Source: G963720475 sp963720475
GTDB taxonomy: Bacteria > Actinomycetota > Thermoleophilia > Solirubrobacterales > Thermoleophilaceae
DNA: 64,000 nucleotides
Direction of reading: 5' to 3'
Assembly: GCA_963720475.1 (NCBI GenBank)
Contig: OY970394.1
Span: 1,798,001-1,862,000, forward strand
A model generated the notes under the pieces. It ran no database searches, had not been told where the DNA came from, and saw nothing but the letters and a program-made list of their open reading frames with translations. Below, in pieces: positions 1 to 8,280 of the stretch (position 1 is the stretch's first letter; each line of letters starts with the position of its first letter). The translations under genes were made by a program, and so were the position numbers.

Positions 1-1
1 C

Positions 2-829
2 GCGATCATGGCCGACGCCAACTCGCGCGAGCTCTCCGGCGCCGACCCGAAGAAGCAGGCCCGCGCCTCGAAGGCGCGCAAGCCGCTGATGGAGACCTCG
101 ATGAAGCGTGCGGCCAGCGGCGAGTACCGCTGGGCGCTGACGCTGTTCCCCACCAACGCGTACGCGAGCGAGGCGGGCATGTCGCTGGCGGCGTACGAGG
201 ACTTCTACTACGAGGCCTGCCTGGCGACCGACGACGAGCCCGTGACTGCGTGGCAGCGTCAGTCCGACGAGGTCAAGCGGCTGGCCGCGTGGATGGAAGG
301 CAAGGAGGAAGTCCACATCACTGCGCCCGGCACCGACCTCAAGCTGAACGTCGCCGAGCGCACCTTCATCGCCTGCACCGGCGAGCACAACATGCCCGAC
401 GGTGAGTTCTTCACCGGCCCGGTCGAGGACTCGGTCGAAGGCGAGGTCGCATTCTCATTCCCCGCGACGTATTCCGGCCGCGAGGTCTCGGGCGTCAAGT
501 TCCGCTTCGAGGGCGGGAAGGTCGTCGATGCGTCGGCGGAGCAGGGGGAGGAGTTCCTGCTCGAGATGCTCGACACCGACGACGGCGCCCGGCGTCTCGG
601 CGAGCTCGGCATCGGCACCAACTATGGGATCGCCACGGGGACCAAGGAGATCCTGCTCGACGAGAAGATCGGCGGGACGATCCACCTCGCGGTGGGGATG
701 AGCTACCCGGAGACCGGCGGGGTGAACGACTCGGCGATCCATTGGGACATGGTCTGCGACCTGCGCGAGGGCGGCGCGATCGTGGTCGACGGCGACGAGC
801 TCCAGCGCGACGGCAAGTTCGTCGTCTGA
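2..829 (+). CDS. M29 family aminopeptidase, C-terminal part (5' truncated by window)
   Basis: The reading frame is open to the left edge, so only the last ~275 residues of a protein that is usually 370-410 residues are here. The M29 (AmpS/PepS, thermophilic) aminopeptidases are di-metal exopeptidases that remove N-terminal residues from peptides in the cytoplasm. Visible family marks are the G-E-F-F-T-G-P-V-E-D stretch, the GTNYGI segment, GTIHLAVG with a ligand-type His, the YPETGG loop and IHWDM near the end (His and Asp about 29 and 27 residues from the C terminus), which match the metal-ligand blocks of the family. It ends five bases before the convergent rmlD stop, and a short inverted repeat (828-842) covers the junction. 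The family call is firm; the substrate is not. Confidence 0.85.
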   Translation, partial: AIMADANSRELSGADPKKQARASKARKPLMETSMKRAASGEYRWALTLFPTNAYASEAGMSLAAYEDFYYEACLATDDEPVTAWQRQSDEVKRLAAWMEGKEEVHITAPGTDLKLNVAERTFIACTGEHNMPDGEFFTGPVEDSVEGEVAFSFPATYSGREVSGVKFRFEGGKVVDASAEQGEEFLLEMLDTDDGARRLGELGIGTNYGIATGTKEILLDEKIGGTIHLAVGMSYPETGGVNDSAIHWDMVCDLREGGAIVVDGDELQRDGKFVV

Positions 830-833
830 GCGC

Positions 834-1664
834 TCAGCGCTCGGCGAGGTAGGCGGCCAGACCCTCCTGCCACGGCGGCAGCGTCGGCGCGTGCGGCACC
901 TCGCTGCCGAGCACAGACCACGCGGGGCGCGGTGCCGGTCGGGGGAACTCGTCGGTCGTGCAGGGAACGGCTTCGCAGTCGGCTTCCGCCTGCTTGAAGA
1001 TCTCCGTCGCGAACTCGTGCCACGAGCAGCGGCCGCCGCCTGCGAGGTGGACGACACCCGTGAGATCGCTCTCAGCAAGCGCGAGCAGGCCGGCTGCGAG
1101 ATGGCCCGTGTAGGTGGGGCAGCCCAGCTGGTCGGCGACCACCTTCACCTCGTCGCGCTCTGCCGCCAAGCCGAGCATCGTCTCGACGAAGTTCCTGCCG
1201 GCCGGCCCGAAGACCCAGGCAGTGCGAACGATCATGTGGCGCGGGTTCGCCTCGGCGACCGCCCGCTCGCCGGCGAGCTTCGACTCGCCATACACCGACC
1301 GCGGGCCAGTCGGGTCGGACTCAACGTAGGCCTCGGTCTTGGTGCCGTCGAAGACGTAGTCGGTGGAGAGATGGACCGCGAGCGCGCCGACCGCCGCAGC
1401 GCCGGCCGCGACGTGTCCGGCGCCGTCGGCGTTGACCGCGAAAGCGGCGTCGCGGTTGTCCTCCGCGCCGTCCACATCAGTCCACGCAGCGCAGTTGACG
1501 ACCACATCCGGCCCACCCTGCTTCATTGCCCGATCAATCGCCGCGGCGTCGGTGATGTCCAGATCGCCACGCGCGAGCGCGTCCACCTCGTGCCCCGCCG
1601 CGCGCGCCGTATCCACGACGTCCACGCCGAGCATCCCGCCTGCGCCGGTGACCATGACCCGCAT
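834..1664 (-). CDS. rmlD: dTDP-4-dehydrorhamnose reductase (RmlD)
   Basis: A 276-residue extended short-chain dehydrogenase of normal RmlD length. It reduces dTDP-4-dehydro-L-rhamnose to dTDP-L-rhamnose in the cytoplasm, the last step of the rhamnose donor pathway. The N terminus carries the nucleotide-binding TGAGGMLG (residues 6-13), followed by the NCAAWTDVD segment typical of RmlD, an STDYVFDG segment (100-107) and the catalytic Tyr125-xxx-Lys129 in YGESK. The pathway partner rmlC lies at 53509-54066; rmlA and rmlB are not in the window. The ATG is preceded at 7 bases by TAGGCT on the minus strand, so the transcript is probably leaderless. Its upstream region is shared with the divergent yebC. 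Confidence 0.88.
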   Translation of the reverse strand: MRVMVTGAGGMLGVDVVDTARAAGHEVDALARGDLDITDAAAIDRAMKQGGPDVVVNCAAWTDVDGAEDNRDAAFAVNADGAGHVAAGAAAVGALAVHLSTDYVFDGTKTEAYVESDPTGPRSVYGESKLAGERAVAEANPRHMIVRTAWVFGPAGRNFVETMLGLAAERDEVKVVADQLGCPTYTGHLAAGLLALAESDLTGVVHLAGGGRCSWHEFATEIFKQAEADCEAVPCTTDEFPRPAPRPAWSVLGSEVPHAPTLPPWQEGLAAYLAER

Positions 1665-1671
1665 TCGCAGC

Positions 1672-1681
1672 AGCCTAGACT
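1672..1681. promoter_or_regulatory. overlapping divergent -10 elements of rmlD and yebC
   Basis: The plus strand has TAGACT at 1676-1681, nine bases before the yebC GTG. The minus strand has TAGGCT (plus-strand 1672-1677), seven bases before the rmlD ATG. The two hexamers overlap by two bases, so one polymerase would exclude the other. No clear -35 box is seen on either side. Spacing to the start codons implies transcripts with essentially no 5' UTR. Confidence 0.45.
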
Positions 1682-1690
1682 TCGGCGCCC

Positions 1691-2440
1691 GTGGCCGGTC
1701 ATTCCAAATGGGCGCAGATCAAGCGCAAGAAGGGCGCAACCGACGCCAAGCGCGGCGCCCTCTTCACCAAGCTCGGGCGTGCGATCCAGGTCGCAGCCCG
1801 TGACGGTGGGGGAGACCCGGCGGGCAACGCGACGCTCGCCAACGCGATCCAGAAGGCCAAGGACGCCGCGATGCCGAAGGCGAACATCGAGCGCGCGATC
1901 GCGAAGGGGACCGGCGCCGACGGCGGCGCGCAAGCGATCGAGGACGTCCTCTACGAGGGCTACGGGCCCGGCGGCGTCGCGATCCTCGTCGAGACGCTGA
2001 CCGACAACCGCAACCGCACCGGCGCCGAGGTGCGCAACATCTTCACCAGCCGCGGAGGCTCGCTCGGCGAGCCCGGGTCGGTCGCGTGGGTGTTCGAGAA
2101 GCGCGGGATCCTCGTCGCGGACGCCAGCCGTTATTCCGAGGACGACCTGATCCCTGCGATCGACGCGGGCGCGGAGGACCTCTCGGAGGAGGACGACGTG
2201 TACGAGATCGTCACCGACCCCGGAACGCTGGCCGACGTACGCGCTGCGCTCGAGCAGGCGGGCGTTGAGCTCGACTCGGCCGAGCTTGCGATGCAGCCGA
2301 AGAGCCGTGTCGAGGTGGACGAGGAGCAGGTTGGAACGCTCGTCCGCCTGATCGAGGAGCTCGAAGACCACGACGACGTGAACGCCGTCCACGCGAACTT
2401 CGAGGTGGACGCGACGGTGCTGGAACGCGCGGCGGGTTAG
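1691..2440 (+). CDS. yebC: YebC/PmpR/TACO1 family protein
   Basis: A 249-residue YebC-family protein beginning at GTG with the invariant MAGHSKWAQIKRKKG opening, followed by the DAKRG motif, a KAKDAAMPKANIERAIAKG block and the EGYGPGGVAI segment. The family is known as a translation factor that helps ribosomes through proline-rich stretches and, in some bacteria, as a DNA-binding regulator. It sits directly before ruvC, the common bacterial arrangement. The start is fixed by the conserved N terminus and by a TAGACT hexamer nine bases upstream. Length and motifs are normal. Confidence 0.93.
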   Translation: MAGHSKWAQIKRKKGATDAKRGALFTKLGRAIQVAARDGGGDPAGNATLANAIQKAKDAAMPKANIERAIAKGTGADGGAQAIEDVLYEGYGPGGVAILVETLTDNRNRTGAEVRNIFTSRGGSLGEPGSVAWVFEKRGILVADASRYSEDDLIPAIDAGAEDLSEEDDVYEIVTDPGTLADVRAALEQAGVELDSAELAMQPKSRVEVDEEQVGTLVRLIEELEDHDDVNAVHANFEVDATVLERAAG

Positions 2441-2493
2441 CGGGGCGGCTCAAAACAGGGGAGGCGTCCGCGGCGCGGCGCAGAATCCCTCCG

Positions 2494-2985
2494 ATGGTGG
2501 TCGTCCTCGGCATCGATCCCGGCACCGCAAACACCGGTTACGGCGTGATCCTCTCGCGGCCGCAGGGCATCGGCGCCCTCGACGGCGGGGTCATCTCGAC
2601 CGAGGCCGGCGAGCCGCTCGAGCGCCGCCTCGCGCGCATCCACGCGCGCGTCTGCGACCTGATCGCCGAGCACTCCCCGGCGGCGGTCGCCGTCGAGGAC
2701 CTCTTCTTCGGGCACAACGCCCGTTCTGCGTTCGCCGTCGGGCAGGCGCGCGGGGCCGTCCTGCTGTCCGCCGGGCTCGCCGGCGTGCCGTGCTACTCGT
2801 ACACGCCCCAGGCCGTCAAGCAGTCGGTCTGTGGGAATGGCGGTGCCGAGAAGGACCAGGTTCAGCGGATGGTCGGTGCGCTGCTCTCGCTGCCGGAGCC
2901 GCCCGAGCCCGACCACGCGGCCGACGCGCTTGCGGTGGCGATCTGCCACGCGAACGGCCAAGGGATGCGGGAGGCGCTCGCGTGA
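2494..2985 (+). CDS. ruvC: crossover junction endodeoxyribonuclease RuvC
   Basis: A 163-residue Holliday-junction resolvase that cuts four-way junctions symmetrically during recombinational repair, working with RuvAB. The four catalytic acidic residues can be placed: Asp8 in GIDPGT, Glu68 in VAVEDLFF, and Asp140 and Asp144 in PDHAADALAVA. The ATG has a CAGAAT hexamer seven bases upstream. The stop overlaps the GTG of ruvA (GTGA at 2982-2985), so ruvC and ruvA are translationally coupled. Confidence 0.94.
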   Translation: MVVVLGIDPGTANTGYGVILSRPQGIGALDGGVISTEAGEPLERRLARIHARVCDLIAEHSPAAVAVEDLFFGHNARSAFAVGQARGAVLLSAGLAGVPCYSYTPQAVKQSVCGNGGAEKDQVQRMVGALLSLPEPPEPDHAADALAVAICHANGQGMREALA

Positions 2986-3558
2986 TCGCTTCCGTCAGCG
3001 GCCGCCTGCTGGTGCGGAAGCCGGGCCACGTGGTGATCGACTGCGCGGGCGTCGGCTACGCGCTCGCCGTGTCTGCCGAGACGCTCTCGTCGCTCCCACG
3101 CCAAGGCGCCGAGGCGACGCTCCACACCCACCTCGTGATGCGCGACGACGCGCTGAACCTCTACGGCTTCGCGTCCGAGAGCGAGCGCGAGCTGTTCCTG
3201 ATGCTGGTCTCCGTTCAGGGGGTGGGGCCGAAGGTGGCGCTCGGCGTCCTCTCGGGCGGCACCGCCGCGGAGCTGCTGCGCGCGATCGCCGCCGGCGACG
3301 GAGCCCGCTTCCAGGCCGTGCCCGGGATCGGCAAGCGGACGGCTGACCGGATCATCGTCGAGCTGCGCGAACGGGTCGCGGCGGGCGCCGTCGCGGACGA
3401 GATCTCCGTGACGCGCTCGGAGGACCCGCGCACGCTCGCACGCGAAGGGCTGCTCGGGCTCGGTTTCACGCCCGCCCGAGGCCGACGAGATGCTCGACGG
3501 CGCCGACGGGGACAGCGCCGAGCAGCTGATCGCCGAGGCGCTGAGAGGGGTCGCGTGA
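2982..3558 (+). CDS. ruvA: Holliday junction DNA-binding protein RuvA, with an apparent +1 frameshift
   Basis: RuvA binds four-way junctions as a tetramer and loads RuvB. The sequence starts at GTG with MIASVSGRLLVRKPGH, then the VQGVGPKVAL and VPGIGKRTADRIIVELR helix-hairpin-helix motifs (near residues 78 and 112). Around codon 165 the frame breaks: the CCC at 3475-3477 appears one base too long. Removing one C restores the RuvA C-terminal domain (AEADEMLDG...AEQLIAEALRG) and a stop at 3556-3558, giving a normal 191-residue protein. As written, the frame runs without a stop into ruvB and would make a 545-residue RuvA-RuvB fusion. A sequence error is the likeliest explanation. Confidence 0.85.
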
Positions 3559-4619
3559 GCACGCCGCCGGCCGAGGGCGGGATCCGCACGCCGGGCGTCG
3601 AGCGCCTCCAGGGCGCGACCGTCGTCGGCGCCGCCGAGGACGACTTCGACCGCTCGCTGCGGCCGCGCAAGCTCGGCGACTTCGTCGGCCAGCATGCCGT
3701 CAAGGAGCAGCTCGGGGTGTCGATCGAGGCCGCCCGCGCACGCGGAGAGGCGCTCGACCACGTCCTGCTCTCCGGCCCTCCGGGGCTCGGCAAGACCTCG
3801 CTCGCGCAGATCGTCGCGAACGAGCTCGACGTTCCGTTCGTACAGACCGCGGGCCCGGCGCTGGAGCGAAAGGGCGACCTCGCGGCGCTGCTGACGGCGC
3901 TCGAGCCGCGCTCGGTCTTCTTCGTCGACGAGATCCACCGCCTCCAGAGCGCGCTCGAGGAGACCTTCTACCCGGCGATGGAGGACCGCTCCCTGCCGGT
4001 CACGGTCGGCCAGGGGCCGGGGGCGAAGGTCGTCAACCTGCCGCTGAAGGCGTTCACCCTCATCGGCGCCACCACCCGTGAGGGTCTGCTGACGGCGCCG
4101 CTGCGCGACCGCTTCGAGGTCCTCCACCGCCTCAACCACTACGACGAGGACGACCTGGTCACGATCGTCACCCGCTCGGCCGGGATCCTCGAGATCGAGA
4201 TCGACGAGCCGGGGGCCGCCGCGATCGCCGCGCGGTCGCGCGGGACGCCGCGGGTGGCGAACAGGCTGCTCAAGCGGGTGCGCGATTTCGCCCAGGTGCG
4301 CGGCGCCGGGCGCATCGACGCCGACGCCGCCGGCGAGGCTCTGGGCCTGCTGGAGATCGACTCGGCGGGCCTCGACCGGCTCGACCGCGCGATCCTCCAG
4401 ACGATCTGCGAGAAGTTCGCCGGCGGACCGGTCGGGCTCTCGACCCTGGCGGCCGCGGTTCACGAGGAGCAGGACACCCTCGAGGGTGTCTACGAGCCCT
4501 ATCTGCTGCAGCTCGGGCTGATGAAGCGCACGCCGAAAGGTCGCGTCGCGACGCCCGCCGCCTTCGCGCACCTCGGACTCGAGTTGCCGAAGCAGCAGGG
4601 CGCCGCCAGTCTCTTCTAG
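3555..4619 (+). CDS. ruvB: Holliday junction branch migration ATPase RuvB
   Basis: A 354-residue AAA+ motor that drives branch migration on RuvA-bound junctions. Walker A is GPPGLGKT (74-81), Walker B is VDEIHR (124-129), and the sensor segment LIGATTREGLLTAPLRDRF is clear; the C-terminal winged-helix domain ends with the usual AFAHLGL-type stretch. The GTG start overlaps the corrected ruvA stop by four bases (GTGA). The stop TAG shares a CTAG with the TAG of the convergent adenylating enzyme gene, so both genes end on the same four bases. Confidence 0.95.
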   Translation: MSTPPAEGGIRTPGVERLQGATVVGAAEDDFDRSLRPRKLGDFVGQHAVKEQLGVSIEAARARGEALDHVLLSGPPGLGKTSLAQIVANELDVPFVQTAGPALERKGDLAALLTALEPRSVFFVDEIHRLQSALEETFYPAMEDRSLPVTVGQGPGAKVVNLPLKAFTLIGATTREGLLTAPLRDRFEVLHRLNHYDEDDLVTIVTRSAGILEIEIDEPGAAAIAARSRGTPRVANRLLKRVRDFAQVRGAGRIDADAAGEALGLLEIDSAGLDRLDRAILQTICEKFAGGPVGLSTLAAAVHEEQDTLEGVYEPYLLQLGLMKRTPKGRVATPAAFAHLGLELPKQQGAASLF

Positions 4620-5968
4620 GCGCCCCTGCGTACGACCTTGCTGTCGCGCACCTCGAGGGCGTCGACGAACTTGATCCGACGCGGCCTCCCCGGCCGGGGG
4701 AGCGCCGCCTCGCAGGCGTCGCGAATCGCGTCCTCGAGCGCCTCGGTGTCGATGCCCTCCTGCGGCACCACGTCGATCGCGACGATCTGGCCGGTCACAG
4801 GGTTGGGATGCCCGTAGGCAGTTACCAGCGCCACGCCGTCGACACCCGAGACGATCTCTTCGATCGGGAGTGGATGGACCTTCGCGCCCCCGACGTTGAT
4901 GATCTCGTTCGTGCGACCGACGAAATGAAGCCGCCCGTCACGCTCCTCGACGAGGTCGCCGGTGGCGACCCATTCCCCGGCTGTCTCGGAGGACTCGTGA
5001 TAGCCGAGCATCCCGACGTTCGAGCGGATCTGGAGCTCGCCGTCGACGACCCGCAGCTCGATCTCGGCGTCGTCCCCGCGCTCGAGAACCGAGCGGGGGA
5101 GACCCGGCTTTCCGTCGCGCACCGAAACGATCGAGCCGACCTCGGTGCCCGCGTAGACGTGCGAGATGCGAGCGTCGGGGAACAGCTCGCGCAGCCTCTC
5201 GAGCAGCGGGCCGGGCGCGGCCTCGCCGCCGAGCGTCACCTGCCGGAGCGCGAGCTCGGCCGCCGTCGCCTCATCGAGCGTTCCGGCGAGGATTCGCCAG
5301 AAGGTGGGTGTGGCGCTGAGATGGGTGACATGGTTCGCGCGCAGCGTCTCGATCACCTCGTGCGCCTGGCCCGAGGGCGCCGCGACGATGGTCGTCCCGC
5401 TCACGAGCGCTTGGAGCATCACCTGGACTCCGCCAAACTGGTTGAGGTTGTAGGCGAGCAGCCAGCGCGTCTTGCCCGGCTCGTCGCGCGGACGCATCGC
5501 GTCGGCGAGCCGTGCCCAGTCGTGGCGCGCGCCTTTCGGGTCGCCGGTGGTCCCGGTGGTCAGGATCATCACCGGGTTCGACTCCGGCTCCGCGGGAGCC
5601 TCGCCCTGCTCGATCGCGAGGCCGTCGATCGCCACTACCTCCGCCTGCTGGAGCGAGACATCGCGGGTGGTGACGACCACCGCATGCCCGAAGCGTTCCG
5701 CGTGAGCGTTTATCTGCCCCTCGTCGGCGAAGCGGGGGTAGGTGCAGGCTTCGGCTCCGACCATCGCAGACGCGACGAGCAGCATGATCACGTCGGCGGC
5801 GTCGTCGGCCGCGATCCCGAAGCGCTCGACCCCACGCTCCTGCAGGCCGCGGGCGAGTGCCTCCGAGCGGGTCAGCACCTCGCCGTAGGTAAAGGTTCCC
5901 TTCGGCGAGATGACCAACGGGCGGTCGGGTGCGTCCGCGGCCACGCGCCTGACGAGCTCGTGGAGCAC
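4616..5968 (-). CDS. AMP-forming acyl/aryl adenylating enzyme (ANL superfamily)
   Basis: A 450-residue member of the acyl-CoA synthetase/NRPS adenylation (ANL) superfamily, shorter than the usual 500-550. It should activate a carboxylic acid as an acyl-AMP and pass it to CoA or a carrier protein. The P-loop-like A3 motif LTTGTTGDPKGA is at 136-147; later come SATPTFWRIL, the VYAGTE adenine-binding region, WVATGDLV and a C-terminal lobe with NVGGAKVHP and DSKVVRRGA, where the catalytic lysine is expected. It is a clear paralogue of the enzyme at 48662-50020 (same FWR and GKPGLP segments), but has no carrier protein next to it. The GTG start has TATCAT eight bases upstream. The acid substrate cannot be predicted. 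Confidence 0.82.
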   Translation of the reverse strand: MLHELVRRVAADAPDRPLVISPKGTFTYGEVLTRSEALARGLQERGVERFGIAADDAADVIMLLVASAMVGAEACTYPRFADEGQINAHAERFGHAVVVTTRDVSLQQAEVVAIDGLAIEQGEAPAEPESNPVMILTTGTTGDPKGARHDWARLADAMRPRDEPGKTRWLLAYNLNQFGGVQVMLQALVSGTTIVAAPSGQAHEVIETLRANHVTHLSATPTFWRILAGTLDEATAAELALRQVTLGGEAAPGPLLERLRELFPDARISHVYAGTEVGSIVSVRDGKPGLPRSVLERGDDAEIELRVVDGELQIRSNVGMLGYHESSETAGEWVATGDLVEERDGRLHFVGRTNEIINVGGAKVHPLPIEEIVSGVDGVALVTAYGHPNPVTGQIVAIDVVPQEGIDTEALEDAIRDACEAALPRPGRPRRIKFVDALEVRDSKVVRRGA

Positions 5969-5993
5969 TGCGAGCGATGATAGTGGCGGTCGC

Positions 5994-7736
5994 TCAGCCG
6001 AACGTGAACGCGTAGCCGGCGACCCCGGCCTCTGGGCGCAGGGTCAGCACGCCGCGCGCGGGGTGGGGGAGGTTCACGAGGTCGTAGAGGCGCTGCCGGG
6101 TGACGGTCACCCGCCCGTCGCGGACGTCCGCGCCCGCGAGCTTGTCCGGCAGCGGCTCACCGTTGAGGAGTACCCGAACGGTGCGGCTCCGTCCGGGCGA
6201 CGACAGCACGAGGAACACCCGCTCGGCGCCGAAGGCGAGGTCGAGCTGCGCGTTCCGCCCCGCTGTGGCTGATTCGTCGTCGATACGCCAGGAGCCTGCG
6301 AGGGCGATCGCGTCGGGCGGCAGTGCCGCCGCCGGCCCCGGTGTGCCGTAGTCGCGCACCCCCGGCGCCAGCGGTCCGTTGAGGGTGCCCCTGTTGCGCA
6401 GCGAGCCCAGGTAGATCTCGGGCGTCGTGACATCCGGAGACCCGTGCCTGGCCGTGACGGCTCCGCGCGGGCCGATCCGATCCCGACCGGCCTCGGCCAG
6501 CAGCGAGCGGATCGCGTCCTCGGTCTCACGCTCGCCGCCCTCGCCGAAGTGCGTGTAGCGGATCCGGCCCTTGGCGTCGATCAGGTACTTGGCGGGCCAG
6601 TACTGGTTCGCGAACGCGTTCCACGTCGCCATCTCGTTGTCCTGGCCGACCGGGTAGCGGATCCCGTTCTGGTCGATCGCGTCGCCGACGTTTTCCGCGT
6701 CCTTCTCGAACGCGAACTCGGGCGTGTGGATACCAATGATGCTGAGGCCGCGGTCGCGGTAGCGCTCGTCCCACGACTTCAGCTGCGGAAGCGTGCGGAT
6801 GCAGTTGATGCAGGTATAGGTCCAGAAGTCGATCAGCGTGACGCGCCCGCGCAGGTCGTCGAGCCTCAGCTTGCGGCCGCCGGGCGTGTTGAACCATTTC
6901 TGGGTGCCGACGATGTCGGGTGCCTCGCCGAGAACCGGCAGACGACCGTCGGCACCCCGAGAGCGGCTGCCGAGGTCATGCGGAGAGCCACCGCCGCGTA
7001 GCCTGGCGAGGCGTTCGCGGGCGCTCGCCGATGTCTCGAGCCCCTCCGTCGGGTTGACGAGGAAGCTCGGCAGGTCGCTCGCTATCGCGGTTTGGAAGCG
7101 GGTGTCCAGGTTGAAGAGCATCAGCACGGCCACGAGCGCCATCGTCGCGCCGAGCGCTTGCTGGATGTAGCCGCTGCGGGCGCTGAGCTTGCCGATCACG
7201 CGCCGGCCGCCGAGTATCAGCACGTATAGCGCGATCGCGGAACCGATCCCGTAGGCGAGCGCGACGGCCAGCCGCCCCGCGGTGAAGTCCTGCGAGGCCG
7301 AGACCGTGATTATCCCGGCGAGGATCGGCCCCGCGCACGGTGCGTAGACGAGCCCGAGGCTCAGTCCGAGCACGAACCCCCCAGCGAAGCCCTTCCCGCC
7401 GGCGCGCGCGCCGGCAAGGCGGCTGAAGCGCGCGCTGAGGAAGGCTTCGATCCGGTCCCCGATCGGCGGGACCATGAAGGCGATCCCGAACCCGAGCAGG
7501 ACGACGATCGCGACCACGCGCAGGAGGTCGTCGGGCAGCCCGAGCGCGTCGATCACGTAGACGAGCGCGACTGTGGCGAACGTGAACGAGATCGCCAAGC
7601 CCGTGACGATCCCGAGGGGGCGTCGCCGCCCGCCGGTCGCCCCAGCGGAGAGCGCGATCGGCAGCACCGGCAGAATGCACGGGGAGAGCGCGGTTCCAGC
7701 GCCCGCGAGCAGCGCGAAGATAAGCAGCAGGGCCAT
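5994..7736 (-). CDS. DipZ-like protein: CcdA membrane domain fused to thioredoxin domain
   Basis: A 580-residue thiol-disulfide reductant transporter of the DipZ type. The N-terminal half (about residues 1-215) is a six-helix CcdA/DsbD core with the paired cysteines Cys20 (SPCILP) and Cys134 (YAPCAGP) that move electrons across the membrane. After a linker, residues ~265-420 form a TlpA/AhpC-like thioredoxin domain with active-site Cys309-Ile-Asn-Cys312 in FWTYTCINC. The last ~130 residues form a beta-rich domain as in mycobacterial DipZ. It should deliver reducing power to exported proteins or to cytochrome c maturation. It is divergent from the PAS protein gene, 84 bases away. An AAAGGAG sequence lies about 15 bases before the ATG. 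Confidence 0.87.
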   Translation of the reverse strand: MALLLIFALLAGAGTALSPCILPVLPIALSAGATGGRRRPLGIVTGLAISFTFATVALVYVIDALGLPDDLLRVVAIVVLLGFGIAFMVPPIGDRIEAFLSARFSRLAGARAGGKGFAGGFVLGLSLGLVYAPCAGPILAGIITVSASQDFTAGRLAVALAYGIGSAIALYVLILGGRRVIGKLSARSGYIQQALGATMALVAVLMLFNLDTRFQTAIASDLPSFLVNPTEGLETSASARERLARLRGGGSPHDLGSRSRGADGRLPVLGEAPDIVGTQKWFNTPGGRKLRLDDLRGRVTLIDFWTYTCINCIRTLPQLKSWDERYRDRGLSIIGIHTPEFAFEKDAENVGDAIDQNGIRYPVGQDNEMATWNAFANQYWPAKYLIDAKGRIRYTHFGEGGERETEDAIRSLLAEAGRDRIGPRGAVTARHGSPDVTTPEIYLGSLRNRGTLNGPLAPGVRDYGTPGPAAALPPDAIALAGSWRIDDESATAGRNAQLDLAFGAERVFLVLSSPGRSRTVRVLLNGEPLPDKLAGADVRDGRVTVTRQRLYDLVNLPHPARGVLTLRPEAGVAGYAFTFG

Positions 7737-7820
7737 ACCTACCCTGACTCCTTTAGGTCGGCTTTCGTTACTCGCCCCGGTGAGTCGGGGAGCGCCAGTC
7801 TCCCACTAACCTACTCTCCG

Positions 7821-8264
7821 ATGCCGAACTTCATCTGCCCCAGCTGCGGAAACCGCACCGAGTCGCAGGAGCGCACCGCCGGCTTCTCGACGCGCCCCAA
7901 GGGCTGCGAGAAGTGCGGCTTCGGCTTCCTCTTCGAGCTGCTCGACGATTACTACCCCGCCCCTAACGCCGCCTTCTTCACCTGCGACGCGCAGGCGCGC
8001 GTGATCGACGCCGGACGCGGCTCGCGCGAGCTCACCGGCCTCGGCGACAACGACGTGATCGGGCAGCCGGTGCGCGAGATCCTCGGCCTCGACTTCGAGT
8101 CCGGCGACGACCACATCGGTACCGCGCTCGAATGGGGCGTCCGCGTGCTCGACAAGCAGGTCGTCGTCCACGCCGAGGGCGACCGCCCGGAACCCGCCAA
8201 GGCCGACATCTTCCCCGCCTACGACGACGACGGCGGGCTGCTGCTCGTCCTCACCCCCAAGTGA
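7821..8264 (+). CDS. zinc-ribbon and PAS domain protein
   Basis: A 147-residue soluble protein. Residues 6-32 hold two CxxC-type pairs (Cys6, Cys9, Cys29, Cys32), a zinc-ribbon pattern. Residues ~45-145 look like a PAS domain, with the ACDAQARVIDAGRGSRELTG-type opening and the IGQPVREILGL segment typical of PAS folds. There is no output domain (no kinase, cyclase or helix-turn-helix), so it may sense a ligand or redox state and act through a partner. The ATG has TAACCT eight bases upstream, fitting a leaderless message. It is followed by secDF in the same direction after 16 bases. The function is not known. Confidence 0.65.
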   Translation: MPNFICPSCGNRTESQERTAGFSTRPKGCEKCGFGFLFELLDDYYPAPNAAFFTCDAQARVIDAGRGSRELTGLGDNDVIGQPVREILGLDFESGDDHIGTALEWGVRVLDKQVVVHAEGDRPEPAKADIFPAYDDDGGLLLVLTPK

Positions 8265-8280
8265 CGCGCGTCCTGGCGCG

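Noticed and set aside
2862..4571. A 569-residue open frame on the minus strand across ruvA/ruvB
   Set aside because: It is a GC-bias shadow of ruvA and ruvB: low complexity, rich in Arg and Glu, no motif, and antisense to two well-recognised genes.
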